Shown: positions 17,369 through 26,212 of the stretch, piece after piece
Layout of the letters: each line of letters opens with the position of its first letter
How positions within the stretch are numbered: the stretch's first letter is position 1
Source: Rhodanobacter sp. L36
GTDB taxonomy: Bacteria; Pseudomonadota; Gammaproteobacteria; Xanthomonadales; Rhodanobacteraceae
Direction: 5' to 3'
Length of the DNA: 64,000 nucleotides
Assembly (NCBI RefSeq): GCF_009765755.1
Contig: NZ_LMUV01000002.1
Coordinates: forward strand, 310,001-374,000
The notes under the pieces: model-generated
What the model was told of the DNA's origin: nothing
The model's database searches: none
Seen by the model: the letters and a program-made list of their open reading frames with translations, nothing else
Program-made: the position numbers and the translations under genes

Positions 17369-18705
17369 CGGGAAGCCAGCAAGGCTTCAATCTCGTCGGC
17401 CGATTTTGGCATCGCCGCGGTAAGCACCTCGCAACCGTCGCGTGTCACCGCCACGTCGTCCTCGATGCGGATGCCGATGCCGCGCCAGCGTTCGGCGACG
17501 GTGCGATCGTCGGGTGCGATGTAGAGGCCGGGTTCCACTGTCAGCACCATGTCCGGTTCGAGCAATCGCGATTCGTCGTTGACGCGGTAGTCGCCGACGT
17601 CGTGGACGTCCAGACCCAGCCAGTGGCCCGTCTTGGCGGGATAAAAACGCTGGTAGCTGCCCGACGCGATGGCGGCATCGGCATCAACCTTGAGCAGGCC
17701 GAGTGCGCATAGACCTTCCGTGAGCACGCGAACCGCTGCGTTGTGCGCGGCACTGAAAGATCGGCCAGGACGCACTTCGTCAATCGCTGCCAGTTGCGCT
17801 GCCAGCACTACTTCATACAGCGCGCGCTGCTCGCGGTTGTAGCGACCGTTGACCGGAAATGTACGACTGATATCCGACGCGTAGCAATCGAGCTCCGCAC
17901 CGGCATCGATCAGCAACAGCTCGCCATCGCGAAGCGTCGCGCGACGGCTTTGATAGTGCATGACGCAGGCGTTGGGACCACCGGCCACGATCGGAGCGAA
18001 CGCAGGAACCGCGCCGCGGCCGCGCACGACGCGCAACAATTCGGCTTCGACTTCGTATTCGCGTCGTCCGGGCGTGGCAACACTCAGCGCTGCGAGATGA
18101 GCCTCGACGGCGATCGACGCGGAGGCGCGCATGAGTTTCAGCTCGGCGCGCGATTTGTACAGACGCAGGTCGTGCAGCAGATGACCGAGCGCGACGAATT
18201 CCTTCGGCACCACACCGCCGCCGCGCAGCTGGCGCAGGCGGCGCATCCAGCCGAGCAGCTGCGCGTCGAAATCCGGTTCGCGGCCGAAATGACAGTACAC
18301 ACGGCCACGGCCTTCGATCATCCCCGGCAGGATGTCGTCGATATCGTCGATCGGAAACGCGTCGTCCATGCCGTAGTCGGAAACCGCTCGCTCGGTGCCG
18401 ATCGACGGGCCGTGCCAACGCTCGCGTTCGGGATCGCGCTCGCGGCAGAACATCACCACTTCGCCATGCCGTCGGCCGGGAAGCAGCGCGAGGATGGCGT
18501 CTGATTCCGGAAAGCCCGCGAGATAATGGAAATCCGAATCCTGCCGATACGGCCATGCCGCATCAGCATTTCGCATGCGTTCCGGCGCGGCGGCCACAAG
18601 CAGCACCGCGTCCTCGCCGGCCATCTGCATCAGCTGACGACGGCGACGTGCGAATTCATCGGGCGCAATAGCTGGCGCCCCAATAACTGAAGCGCTGGAA
18701 TTCAA
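17365..18705 (-). CDS. pepP: Xaa-Pro aminopeptidase
   Basis: About 446 residues, M24B metallopeptidase releasing N-terminal residues before proline. The N-terminal domain reads EFARRRRQLMQ and YRQDSDFHYLAGFPE. Metal ligands: Asp in LLLIDAGAE, Asp in YASDISRTF, His in KTGHWLGLDVHDVG, Glu in LTVEPGLY and Glu in IRIEDDV. I favour a TTG start at 18705 overlapping the ygfB stop (TTGA), because it gives the usual short N-terminus; an ATG at 18741 would add 12 residues inside ygfB. Convergent overlap with cydX. Confidence 0.94.
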   Translation of the reverse strand: MNSSASVIGAPAIAPDEFARRRRQLMQMAGEDAVLLVAAAPERMRNADAAWPYRQDSDFHYLAGFPESDAILALLPGRRHGEVVMFCRERDPERERWHGPSIGTERAVSDYGMDDAFPIDDIDDILPGMIEGRGRVYCHFGREPDFDAQLLGWMRRLRQLRGGGVVPKEFVALGHLLHDLRLYKSRAELKLMRASASIAVEAHLAALSVATPGRREYEVEAELLRVVRGRGAVPAFAPIVAGGPNACVMHYQSRRATLRDGELLLIDAGAELDCYASDISRTFPVNGRYNREQRALYEVVLAAQLAAIDEVRPGRSFSAAHNAAVRVLTEGLCALGLLKVDADAAIASGSYQRFYPAKTGHWLGLDVHDVGDYRVNDESRLLEPDMVLTVEPGLYIAPDDRTVAERWRGIGIRIEDDVAVTRDGCEVLTAAMPKSADEIEALLASR

Positions 18706-19262
18706 TGCACGGTGCCGCTGGACGAATCGTGCGCGGCACATTCCGCATGCAGAAGCATGGCGCCGATGCGCACGAATTCATGCACTTCGATCAGCGCGTC
18801 TTCGTCCTCTTCCTGATTGTCGAAATCGAACGACGAGGCGGCGATGACACCCAGATCGCGCAACACTTCCTGTGCCTCGTCCGACAAGTTCGCGTGCGCC
18901 GATGTTCCCGCGAGACCAAAGCCGCCGAGAAAACCGCGACACCATTCGACGGTGGCTTCGGCGCGTTCGGCCAGCGGCCGATCGTCTTCGGGCAACAGCG
19001 GTTCGAAGCCCAGTTCCGGATCGGCGAGTTCCGATTCGCACTGACGAGCGAGACGATCGAGCAACGCTATGTCGTTGGGTGCAACGTCGGTGACTTCGCC
19101 GTCGAGCTGCAACGCAGCCAGCACCGAGGTGCCGCGCAATGATCCGCCACCGGCGATATAACCGCACAGCGATCCATGCAGCTCGCTCGCATCCGTGCCC
19201 AGCCGCAGCCGCACGACCAGGGCATCGATTTCGTCATGGCCAACGGGTTCGGCAATGGTCAT
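18702..19262 (-). CDS. ygfB: UPF0149 (YgfB/YecA) family protein
   Basis: 186 residues, acidic. Matches YgfB: ELHGSLCGYIAGGG near residue 30, EWCRGFLGGFGLAG mid-protein and a HEFVRIGAMLLHAEC end. In E. coli ygfB also precedes pepP. YgfB homologues have been linked to transcriptional control in Pseudomonas, but the role here is not known. Start ATG at 19262; the reading frame extends to 19340 without support. Confidence 0.9.
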   Translation of the reverse strand: MTIAEPVGHDEIDALVVRLRLGTDASELHGSLCGYIAGGGSLRGTSVLAALQLDGEVTDVAPNDIALLDRLARQCESELADPELGFEPLLPEDDRPLAERAEATVEWCRGFLGGFGLAGTSAHANLSDEAQEVLRDLGVIAASSFDFDNQEEDEDALIEVHEFVRIGAMLLHAECAAHDSSSGTVH

Positions 19263-19374
19263 GTCAGCGCTCCGATAAGGTGTGTTCCACAGTTTAATGC
19301 ACTGGCGATATCTGCCATCCGATGTAGCCCTGTGGCGCACAGATTTCCGTCAGCGTCCTGTTATAGTTTCGCGC

Positions 19375-19614
19375 ATGACCACGCCCGATCTTGCTTCGTC
19401 CGACCCTGTCCGCGAGGAGCTTGCAGCCTTGAGCCAGAAGCTCGACCGGCTGCTCGACACCGTGCGACGGCTCACCGAAGAAAACCGCAGTCTGCGGCAC
19501 AGCCAGGAGCAGTTGTCGGGCGAACGTGCCGGCTTGCTGGCGCGCAACGAACAAGCGCGCAGTCGCGTCGAGGCGATGATCCAGCGCCTCAAATCACTCG
19601 AGAGCAATAGCTGA
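19375..19614 (+). CDS. ZapB-like coiled-coil protein (TIGR02449 type)
   Basis: 79 residues, almost entirely one predicted coiled coil: heptad-like LAALSQKLDRLLDTVRRLTE, EENRSLRHSQEQL and a MIQRLKSLE end. It resembles the TIGR02449 family, found next to zapA, and has the shape of ZapB. It may help Z-ring organisation. The stop overlaps the zapA start (TGATG). The ATG at 19375 follows a possible promoter at ~19360; upstream in-frame ATGs are in the divergent ygfB promoter region. Confidence 0.8.
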   Translation: MTTPDLASSDPVREELAALSQKLDRLLDTVRRLTEENRSLRHSQEQLSGERAGLLARNEQARSRVEAMIQRLKSLESNS

Positions 19615-19928
19615 TGAATACGCCCGTCAGTGATCCGGTAACGCTGCGCCTGATCGATCGCGAATTTCTGATTGCCTGCTCGCCGGAAGAGCGCGAGGGC
19701 CTGCTTGAGGCTGCAAGTTTTCTCGATCGCAAGATGCGCGAATTGCGCGCGAACGCGAAAGCGCCAAGCTTTGAACGCTTGGCTGTGCTGACCGCCATCA
19801 GCGTCACCCACGATTTTCTGACCCTGCGCAAGCAACACGATGGACAGGGGCAACGCCTCAGCGACGGGCTCGCGACCTTGCGTCAGAAACTCGACGCCGC
19901 GCTTGAAAGTGAAGCCGCCAGGCGCTGA
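19614..19928 (+). CDS. zapA: Cell division protein ZapA
   Basis: 104 residues, usual size. ZapA binds FtsZ and crosslinks protofilaments at midcell. The N-terminal globular part reads VTLRLIDREFLIACSPEEREGL-like with AASFLDRKMRELR; the C-terminal half is a coiled coil ending KLDAALESEAARR. Genomic order ygfB / zapA / 6S RNA / fau is the same as in many gammaproteobacteria, which supports the call. Confidence 0.93.
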   Translation: MNTPVSDPVTLRLIDREFLIACSPEEREGLLEAASFLDRKMRELRANAKAPSFERLAVLTAISVTHDFLTLRKQHDGQGQRLSDGLATLRQKLDAALESEAARR

Positions 19929-20002
19929 TTGATTCGGGGCGAACGCCGCCCTGCATGAACTTCGGCGGACTGCGGTCAGTGGCACATTCCGGAACGAGCG
20001 CC

Positions 20003-20008
20003 TAAAAT
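20003..20008 (+). promoter_or_regulatory. -10 element for 6S RNA
   Basis: TAAAAT lies about 7 bp before the predicted 5' end of the 6S RNA. A clear -35 is not obvious. Confidence 0.5.
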
Positions 20009-20015
20009 GGACCTC

Positions 20016-20200
20016 GGCGTTTTCTGCGATGTGCGCCAGCACACTCTTACATTTGCCTTGTTCCTAATTACGGCCCCGGGTCGGCTTAACATCGGCTGTT
20101 GTGCATGTCCGCCGCGTGCGGAAAGCCTTGAGGCCATGTAGCCCTCCCACCTGATCCACTTTGGATCAAGGTCGTTTGGTGGGCAGCGGCATCGCGGTTG
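20016..20200 (+). ncRNA. ssrS: 6S RNA
   Basis: The gap between zapA and fau is the classic position of 6S RNA, which binds sigma-70 RNA polymerase. A terminal stem can be drawn between TGCGATG near 20025 and CATCGCG near 20190. Internal features include GAAAGCCTTGAGG near 20121, close to the conserved AAGCCTTAA region, and GATCCACTTTGGATC at 20153-20167, a short hairpin matching the TTCAAGG-type arm. Ends are approximate (about 185 nt, the normal length). Sequence identity to E. coli is low and structure plus position carry the call. Confidence 0.82.
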
Positions 20201-20217
20201 ACGCCACTTCTTTCCGG

Positions 20218-20247
20218 CCCGGCCATCGTCGCTCGACGATGGCCGGG
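20218..20247 (+). other. Perfect 13-bp hairpin between 6S RNA and fau
   Basis: CCCGGCCATCGTC pairs perfectly with GACGATGGCCGGG around a 4-nt loop GCTC. No U-run follows, so it is not a normal terminator. It could be a 6S RNA processing site, a transcription pause or a control element for fau, whose start is 39 bp downstream. Confidence 0.6.
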
Positions 20248-20285
20248 ATCGGCTGCCAGGCGAGGTTCGATCGGAGACGCGACAC

Positions 20286-20900
20286 GTGGACGCCATCGCC
20301 CAACGCCGCGAACAGCGCCAGAGCATATCCGAGCGTCGGCGCGCGTTGTCACCTGCCGAGCGCATTGCCGCGGCACAGGGTTTGCGCCGCAGTCTCGAAC
20401 AACTTCCCGAGTACCTCACCGACGCACGCGTCGCGGGCTACTGGGCGACCAACGGCGAGTTGCCGCTGAATCTGGTGATTCCACCGTTGGCATCGCGCGG
20501 ACAGCAGTTTTTGCTGCCGGTGATCGGCGACGGGAAGCGGCTGCGTTTCGCGCCATGGCAATCCGGCGAAGATGTGCTTCCGAATCAGCATGGCATTCCC
20601 GAACCCGCGCAGCCGCGCGAACTGCTCGAACCTTTTCAGCTTGATCTGGTGCTGGTGCCGCTGCTCGGTTTTGACCGACGCGGCCATCGGCTCGGTTATG
20701 GCGGCGGCTATTACGATCGCAGCTTCGCGTTCCTCAACGAACAGGTCCGGCCGACCGAACCCCTGCTTGTCGGCATCGCGTACGCGTTCCAGGAGCTGCC
20801 GCGGATCGAGGACGCCAGCTGGGACGTTCCGCTCGACTTTATCGCCACCGAACTCGAACTCATCGACTGCAACAGCCCGGGCAATGAGGCAAACGCATGA
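20286..20900 (+). CDS. fau: 5-formyltetrahydrofolate cyclo-ligase
   Basis: 204 residues. ATP-dependent conversion of 5-formyl-THF to 5,10-methenyl-THF. Motifs: RRALSPAERIAAA near the N-terminus, VAGYWATNGELPLN, LVPLLGFDRRGHRLGYGGGY with YDR following, which is the C-terminal nucleotide-binding signature. Directly downstream of the 6S RNA, as in E. coli where the two are co-transcribed. Overlaps the next gene by 4 bp. Confidence 0.95.
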   Translation: MDAIAQRREQRQSISERRRALSPAERIAAAQGLRRSLEQLPEYLTDARVAGYWATNGELPLNLVIPPLASRGQQFLLPVIGDGKRLRFAPWQSGEDVLPNQHGIPEPAQPRELLEPFQLDLVLVPLLGFDRRGHRLGYGGGYYDRSFAFLNEQVRPTEPLLVGIAYAFQELPRIEDASWDVPLDFIATELELIDCNSPGNEANA

Positions 20901-21349
20901 AACACTGGCTGATGAAATCGGAGCCTGAAACATTTTCCATCGACGACCTCAAACGCAAGCGCGTGGAGGCGTGGGACGGCGTGCGTAATTACCAGGCGCG
21001 CAACTTCATGCGCGACGTCATGAAGCCTGGCGACAAGGTGTTCTTCTATCATTCCAACTGCGCCGAACCGGGCATCGCCGGGCTCGCCGAAGTGGCGAGC
21101 GATTCGTATCCCGATCCCAGCCAGTTCGATGCCAAGAGCCACTACTTCGATCCGAAAAGCTCGCGCGAGGATCCGCGCTGGATGCTGGTCGACGTGGAAT
21201 TCGTGAAGAAGCTCAAGCGCGTGATCACCCTCGATGAACTGAAGGGCCACGCTGCACTCGACGAGATGCTGCTGCTGCGCAAAGGCAACCGACTGTCGGT
21301 GATGCCGGTTGCCGCGGCCGAATGGCGTTACATCCTCACACTCGAATGA
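20897..21349 (+). CDS. EVE domain protein
   Basis: 150 residues, a single EVE domain (PUA-like fold), as in human THYN1. It opens [16 protein letters not shown] and contains [26 protein letters not shown] and a [12 protein letters not shown] strand. EVE domains are thought to read modified bases in DNA or RNA; in bacteria free-standing copies have no firm role. ATGA overlap with fau suggests coupling. Confidence 0.9.
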   Translation: MKHWLMKSEPETFSIDDLKRKRVEAWDGVRNYQARNFMRDVMKPGDKVFFYHSNCAEPGIAGLAEVASDSYPDPSQFDAKSHYFDPKSSREDPRWMLVDVEFVKKLKRVITLDELKGHAALDEMLLLRKGNRLSVMPVAAAEWRYILTLE

Positions 21350-21401
21350 GCGCGGCCTCGCGCTCTTCTCCGTTATTCCCAACCTTTCCGGAACCGATGT
21401 C

Positions 21402-22043
21402 ATGAGCAACGCCAACGAGAAACGCCAGGCCGGTGAAGCGGCGATCCGCTACGTCGAGGATGGCGCCATCGTCGGTGTCGGCACGGGCACGACGGTCGCG
21501 TTTTTCATCGACGCGCTAGCCGACCTCAAGGACCGAATTCAGGGCGCCATCTCCAGTTCGGATCAATCCACCGCGCATTTGAAAAAGCTCGGCATTCCGG
21601 TGCTCGATCTCAATTCGGCCGGCCCGCTGACGATCTACATCGACGGCGCCGATGAGTGCGATCCGTACAAACGGTTGATCAAGGGTGGCGGTGCGGCGCT
21701 GACGCGCGAAAAGGTCGTCGCCGCCGCGAGCGAGAAGTTCGTCTGCATCATCGACTCGAGCAAACGCGTCGATCTGCTCGGCAAGTTTCCCGTGCCGATT
21801 GAAGTGATCCCGATGGCGCGCAGCCTGATCGGCCGCGAGATCGTGAAGCGCGGCGGCCAGCCGGTGTGGCGCGATGGTGTGGTCACGGACAACGGCAACT
21901 GGATCATCGACGTGCATGGCTGGCAGATTGCCGATCCGGCTGCGCTGGAAAGCGAACTCAATCAATTGCCCGGCATCGTCACCGTGGGACTCTTCGCGCG
22001 CCGGCCTGCGGACGTGGTGCTGATCGGCGATCGCGAGATGTGA
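21402..22043 (+). CDS. rpiA: Ribose-5-phosphate isomerase A
   Basis: 213 residues. Interconverts ribose-5-P and ribulose-5-P in the pentose phosphate pathway. Key motifs: [52 protein letters not shown] and [10 protein letters not shown], with the catalytic Glu in the last. Starts at ATG 21402; upstream in-frame sequence overlaps the EVE gene. Converges on the aminotransferase gene with only 14 bp between. Confidence 0.97.
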   Translation: MSNANEKRQAGEAAIRYVEDGAIVGVGTGTTVAFFIDALADLKDRIQGAISSSDQSTAHLKKLGIPVLDLNSAGPLTIYIDGADECDPYKRLIKGGGAALTREKVVAAASEKFVCIIDSSKRVDLLGKFPVPIEVIPMARSLIGREIVKRGGQPVWRDGVVTDNGNWIIDVHGWQIADPAALESELNQLPGIVTVGLFARRPADVVLIGDREM

Positions 22044-22057
22044 TGGAACGCCACGGC

Positions 22058-23197
22058 TCAACGCACGGCGAGAATGTCGCGCAATGCAGCCTGCGCCCTG
22101 GCGTTTTCACGAGGCAGTCCGATGGTGATGCGCGCCCAGTGCGCCAGAGGCGGAAAGCTGCGGCCGATATCGATGCCTCGCTGCAAAAATGCAGCTGCCA
22201 GTTCGGGCTGTGGCCGACCAGCATCGAAGAAAATGAAGTTGGCTACCGTCTCGCTGTGCGGCAATTTCAGATCCTTCAGCGTCGACAGCCAGATGCGCCG
22301 TTCGTCGGCGACCGCACGACGACTGCGATCAAGTAACGCCTTGTCCTGCAGGGCCGCACCGGCGGCAACGATCGCAAGCCGACCTAGACCTTCCGCGGTG
22401 CCCGCACCTTCCTTGCGCAATGCCGATACCAGCGGCGGTGGTGCAAGCAGATAGCCGAAGGGCAATCCGGCAAGTCCATGGATCTTGGCAAAGGTGCGAA
22501 ACACGGCCACGTTGGCCCCTTCCCTCACCAGGTCCACCGCGCTGCGCGTGGCGAAGTCGTCGGTGTACTCGAGGTAAGCCTCATCGACGATCACCAGTAC
22601 TTTCTGCGACACCTCGCGCAGAAAGCTTTTGAACGCGGCGCTGTCGCAGACGGTGCCGCTCGGGTTGTGCGGATTGACCAGGTAGATCGCACGTGTCTTT
22701 GCGTTGATCTTCGCCGCCAGTGCACGCAAATCGTTCCGCTGCGAAGCGTCCAGCGGTACCGGCACGCTCACGCCACCCACGCGCGAAGTGGCATCCACCA
22801 AAGCCAGGTAACCCGGCGTCGAGTAGATGAATTCGCCACCCGCGCCGCCTTCGGTCCCCAGATACAGTCCCAGCCCGTCCAGCACTTCGCCTGGCAAAAC
22901 ATGATCCGAAGGCAGTCGTTCGTATGCCGCGAGTTGCTCGACCAATGCATGCGCCGCGCTCTCGTCCCCGTATCGCACTACCTTTCCCAGTTCGCGCTGG
23001 ATGGCCTGCACAGCGAGCGGCGAGGGGCCATACGGATTCTCGTTGAAGCACAGGCGGATCGTTGCCTCTTTTGAATCCAACGAGCCGAGCGGCGCCGCCA
23101 GTGCCGGCTCCAGCCAGCCGGGCGCCAACAGTGCAGCGCCCGCCGCGGCGCCCGCGCTTTTCAGAAAAAGCCGGCGATCAATGCGTGATTGGGTCAT
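22058..23197 (-). CDS. Tat-exported PLP aminotransferase, HisC-like
   Basis: 379 residues. The N-terminus is a twin-arginine signal (RRLFLKSAGAAAGAALLAPG, cleavage near ALAA), so the enzyme should act in the periplasm. The mature part is a fold-type I aminotransferase like histidinol-phosphate aminotransferase: FNENPYGPSP, NPHNPSGTVC, VDEAYLEY with the PLP-binding Asp, and FAKIHGLAGLPFGY with the Schiff-base Lys. A GAGGAA site overlaps the stop of the TonB receptor 10 bp upstream, so the two are one operon. An exported HisC-like enzyme is unlikely to make histidine; the substrate is unknown. Confidence 0.85.
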   Translation of the reverse strand: MTQSRIDRRLFLKSAGAAAGAALLAPGWLEPALAAPLGSLDSKEATIRLCFNENPYGPSPLAVQAIQRELGKVVRYGDESAAHALVEQLAAYERLPSDHVLPGEVLDGLGLYLGTEGGAGGEFIYSTPGYLALVDATSRVGGVSVPVPLDASQRNDLRALAAKINAKTRAIYLVNPHNPSGTVCDSAAFKSFLREVSQKVLVIVDEAYLEYTDDFATRSAVDLVREGANVAVFRTFAKIHGLAGLPFGYLLAPPPLVSALRKEGAGTAEGLGRLAIVAAGAALQDKALLDRSRRAVADERRIWLSTLKDLKLPHSETVANFIFFDAGRPQPELAAAFLQRGIDIGRSFPPLAHWARITIGLPRENARAQAALRDILAVR

Positions 23198-23207
23198 GGA
23201 AATTTCC

Positions 23208-25715
23208 TCAGAACGTGATGGCGACGCGCGCATACCAGTAACCACCGTTCAGACCGTAGGGCGAGACGTTGCCGTAGTAGCTTTCTCCCAGCGACGGATA
23301 GAACGCAACGGCCGACTTGAAGGGCCGCACATCGAACAAGTTGTTGGCGCCGACCGCAAGGTTGATCGCTGGCGTGAGCTGATAATCCGCTTCCAGATCG
23401 GTGATCCAGCGCGCGTCGAACCACGCACCGTAGGCTTCGCGATATTTGCCGTACTGGGACTCGTGCAGCTGCAGAGCGAATTTGCCGATTTGCCAGTCGC
23501 CGCCGAAGATCAGCTTTCTGTTGGGGCTACTTTGCGTGATCTCGGCTTGTGCTTCGGCGTTGAGCAGTTGATAGGTTGGCCCCAGCGCGCTGAGCTGCGG
23601 TGGTGTGGCAACCGTTTTCAGCACATGAAGGTGGTTGACGTTGCCGCTGAAACTCCAGTCAACAGTACCGTAGCGGCCGAGTTCCTGATGCCACGACGCC
23701 GAGGCATCGATGCCTCGACTACGGATGTCCGCCGCGTTGGTGAAAAACTTCACGCTGTCCAGGCCGGAGTAGCCGTAACCCGTCAGCACCGAAGCCACAG
23801 CTGCGCCCGAGATGTAGCCCGTGGCGCTGATGAAGTCGTCGATCCGCACCTGGTAAGCATCCACGCTGAAATGCAACGCATCGGTCGGGTTGTAGACCAG
23901 CCCGACACTGAGGTTGCGCGAGCGTTCGGGCTTCAGCGGCGTGGCGCCCAGAGCCGCCGCGACCGGCGTGTTCGCGCGCAGCCACAACGACTCGATGCTC
24001 TGGTAGCCGTTGCCGAGATTGGCCGTATTGAAACCGGTGGTCGCGAAACCCTCTTGTTGCAGTGACGGCGCACGAAAGCCGTTCCCGAACGAACCGCGCA
24101 AGGCGAGCTGCGGAGTGATCGCAAAGCGCGTGCTGAGTTGTCCGGAGAGTACATGCGCCGTGTCGCTGTAATGCTCGTAGCGGCCGGCAAGATCGACGTG
24201 CCAACGATCGGTCAGGTCCGTCGCGGCTTCCGCGTATCCGGCATACACATCACGCTGCAGGGTGGTCGCGTTATCCGGCGTGTAGCCGTTGAAAGCCTGC
24301 AATCCGCCGCGTCGCAGCACGCCAGCAAACGGACCATCGGGGCTTACGTATCCGCCATTGATGTACGAATCGGGTTCGCCGGCACCAAGCGCATATTTCT
24401 CCCAACGCTGCTCCAGTCCCCAGGAGACCTGCAACGGTCCATGCAGTCCCGCATCGAAGGCGCGCGTGAAGTCGAGGTTGGTGGTCAGCTGATCGAAGTC
24501 CTGTTCGCCGAGATAGAAGCTGGTTGGACTATCGGGACCCAGGGACGGATTGAGCGTGTTCTGTCCATGCAGGCGAGCGTGGTCGCGACCGTAGCTGCTG
24601 CTCAGGTCCCAGTTCCAGCCCGCAAGCAGCCCCTTGAGGCCGCCGATGAACTGATAGTCGGTCTCATAGATATGGCGATATGCCTGGAACCCATCAGGAT
24701 AGATTTCCGTAAGGTCATACACACTGCTGGGGTTGTACTCGGTACTCGCTGCGACGACATCGCGATAGCTCAGCGTGGCATTCGAATACAACGTCAACTG
24801 ATCGCTCAGCGGCAGCTCCAGGTTGTAGCCAAGATTCAGCAGGTGATCCTTGGTCGACTGTCCGTAACCCTTGTCGAAATGACGCCGATCCACGGCGGCC
24901 TCGCGCGGATCCGGTGATCCGTCCGGCAATGGCGTGTAAAAAGGATTGGACGGATACAGCGTCGGATAGACCGGCAATGGCGCCGCATTCTGCCTGCGCG
25001 CGTCCAGCGACACATTGATGAAACCGCCGTCGCCCAGCTTGAAACCCTTGTTGAGCTCCTGCTGCACCGTGGCGCCGCCGTCGTGGTAGTTGCTGCCGAA
25101 CGTGCTATCCGCTTCGCCGCCATCGCTGTCGCGCTTGAGGATGATGTTGATGACACCGGCAATGGCATCGGAACCGTATTGCGCGGCAGCGCCGTCGTGC
25201 AGAATCTCGATATGGTCGATCGCGCTGATCGGGATCAGATCCAGATCCACCGGAGCGCTGCCGCCAGCGAAGGTCGAGACGTTGTTGACGAAGGACGATG
25301 TGTGGCGCCGTTTGCCATTGATCAGCACCAGCACCTCGTCCCCGCTGAAACCGCGCATCGTGAAAGGCCGTACCGATGCGGACGTGCCATAGGCGTTTTC
25401 AGCCAGGTTGAAGGACGAATCAAGCGTGGACAGGATGTGCTTGAGGCCGGCCTTGCCGGTTCGCTGCAAGTCTGCGCTGGTAATCACTGTGATCGGCACC
25501 GCGCTATTGCCAGCGGTGGTATCGGTGCCTCGCTCGCCAGTGACCACCACCGTTGCCAATGCCCTGGCCTTGGTGTGATCGGCAACAGAAGCGTCGGCAC
25601 TGACGTCCTGGGCTTTTGTGGCAACCGGGCCAAGCAATAGCGCCGAGAATAGAAGGTTGCGTTTCCAGTGACTCGATGTGTCTGATCTGGATCGATGACT
25701 CTTTGCTTCTTTCAC
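23208..25715 (-). CDS. TonB-dependent receptor
   Basis: About 835 residues. After a signal peptide (RNLLFSALLLGPVATKA) comes a TonB-box-like LATVVVTGER, a plug domain (~60-190) with RPFTMRGFSGDEVLVLINGK and YGSDAIAGVINIIL, then a beta barrel ending YWYARVAITF with terminal Phe. Such receptors import scarce ligands using TonB energy. I prefer a GTG start at 25715 preceded by a GGGGGAG run; an in-frame ATG at 25796 would put a palindrome inside the coding region. Operon with the Tat aminotransferase suggests the ligand is an amino acid-like or peptide compound. Confidence 0.88.
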   Translation of the reverse strand: MKEAKSHRSRSDTSSHWKRNLLFSALLLGPVATKAQDVSADASVADHTKARALATVVVTGERGTDTTAGNSAVPITVITSADLQRTGKAGLKHILSTLDSSFNLAENAYGTSASVRPFTMRGFSGDEVLVLINGKRRHTSSFVNNVSTFAGGSAPVDLDLIPISAIDHIEILHDGAAAQYGSDAIAGVINIILKRDSDGGEADSTFGSNYHDGGATVQQELNKGFKLGDGGFINVSLDARRQNAAPLPVYPTLYPSNPFYTPLPDGSPDPREAAVDRRHFDKGYGQSTKDHLLNLGYNLELPLSDQLTLYSNATLSYRDVVAASTEYNPSSVYDLTEIYPDGFQAYRHIYETDYQFIGGLKGLLAGWNWDLSSSYGRDHARLHGQNTLNPSLGPDSPTSFYLGEQDFDQLTTNLDFTRAFDAGLHGPLQVSWGLEQRWEKYALGAGEPDSYINGGYVSPDGPFAGVLRRGGLQAFNGYTPDNATTLQRDVYAGYAEAATDLTDRWHVDLAGRYEHYSDTAHVLSGQLSTRFAITPQLALRGSFGNGFRAPSLQQEGFATTGFNTANLGNGYQSIESLWLRANTPVAAALGATPLKPERSRNLSVGLVYNPTDALHFSVDAYQVRIDDFISATGYISGAAVASVLTGYGYSGLDSVKFFTNAADIRSRGIDASASWHQELGRYGTVDWSFSGNVNHLHVLKTVATPPQLSALGPTYQLLNAEAQAEITQSSPNRKLIFGGDWQIGKFALQLHESQYGKYREAYGAWFDARWITDLEADYQLTPAINLAVGANNLFDVRPFKSAVAFYPSLGESYYGNVSPYGLNGGYWYARVAITF

Positions 25716-25770
25716 TGCTCCCCCTGCTGATATGCCGCTCGGTCGACAGACCGATTGCCGGATGACAATC

Positions 25771-25794
25771 GTTTGGACGTAAAGACGTCCAAAC
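25771..25794. promoter_or_regulatory. Perfect palindrome upstream of the TonB receptor
   Basis: GTTTGGACGT, AAAG, ACGTCCAAAC: perfect 10-bp arms around 4 nt, 56 bp before the favoured receptor start. No T-run follows on the minus strand, so a terminator is unlikely; an operator for a dimeric repressor is the simplest reading. Confidence 0.6.
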
Positions 25795-25849
25795 ATTAAT
25801 TGTCGCTGTGCAGCAAATTATCATGGAGGTTGCGGAATTGCTCAGCGTC

Positions 25850-25948
25850 TTAATGCATATGCTTATGCCATCCGGGCATATGACCGCGCAGGTACGAATC
25901 GAAACACTTCGGGCACACCGCGGCCTCCTCACATTCAGGATCTGCCAT
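25850..25948 (-). CDS. Possible 32-residue Cys/His-rich small protein
   Basis: An ATG-to-TAA frame encoding MADPECEEAAVCPKCFDSYL followed by RGHMPGWHKHMH. It has a CxxC pair, a third Cys and five His in the last ten to twelve residues, a composition typical of metal-binding small proteins. It lies on the same strand as the TonB receptor operon and upstream of its palindrome. No clear ribosome binding site is seen and third-position GC is only moderately high, so it may be a chance frame. I do not recognise the family. Confidence 0.35.
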   Translation of the reverse strand: MADPECEEAAVCPKCFDSYLRGHMPGWHKHMH

Positions 25949-26212
25949 GAAGCCATTCGATGATGTCGGAAGCGGCGAAACTCGAAACAGGGATGTTCCG
26001 AAGTTTCAGTGCGTATCGAGATGGTGTCATTCCCCGCATGTCATTGCGGCGCAGACCGGAATCCAGCCGAACTTTCGCGGTGCAAATCGCTTGATGACGT
26101 GCAGGGCGGCGTTGGCGGCTAGCCACCAAGCCACGGCGTGCGCGCAGACGAGGGCGGCTCAGAGTTGTCGTCTTGTGCCCGAACCATGCAGTCGCTCAGC
26201 GGTTTTCGACAG
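25949..26212. other. Intergenic stretch without a recognisable gene
   Basis: Apart from a degraded REP-like element at 26026-26066 nothing coding was recognised. Translated frames here are short and contain repeat-derived peptide. The terminator of the rplM-rpsI-tRNA unit begins at 26213. Confidence 0.5.
26026..26066. repeat. Degraded REP-like element
   Basis: Starts GTCATTCC and ends GGAATCCAG, the ends of the common intergenic palindromic repeat of this order, with a diverged centre. Confidence 0.5.

Noticed and set aside
25771..25794. MetJ-like met box (AGACGTCC resembles AGACGTCT)
   Set aside because: Only one of the two 8-mers fits well, and MetJ is not expected in this bacterial order. 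The palindrome is better described without a named regulator.
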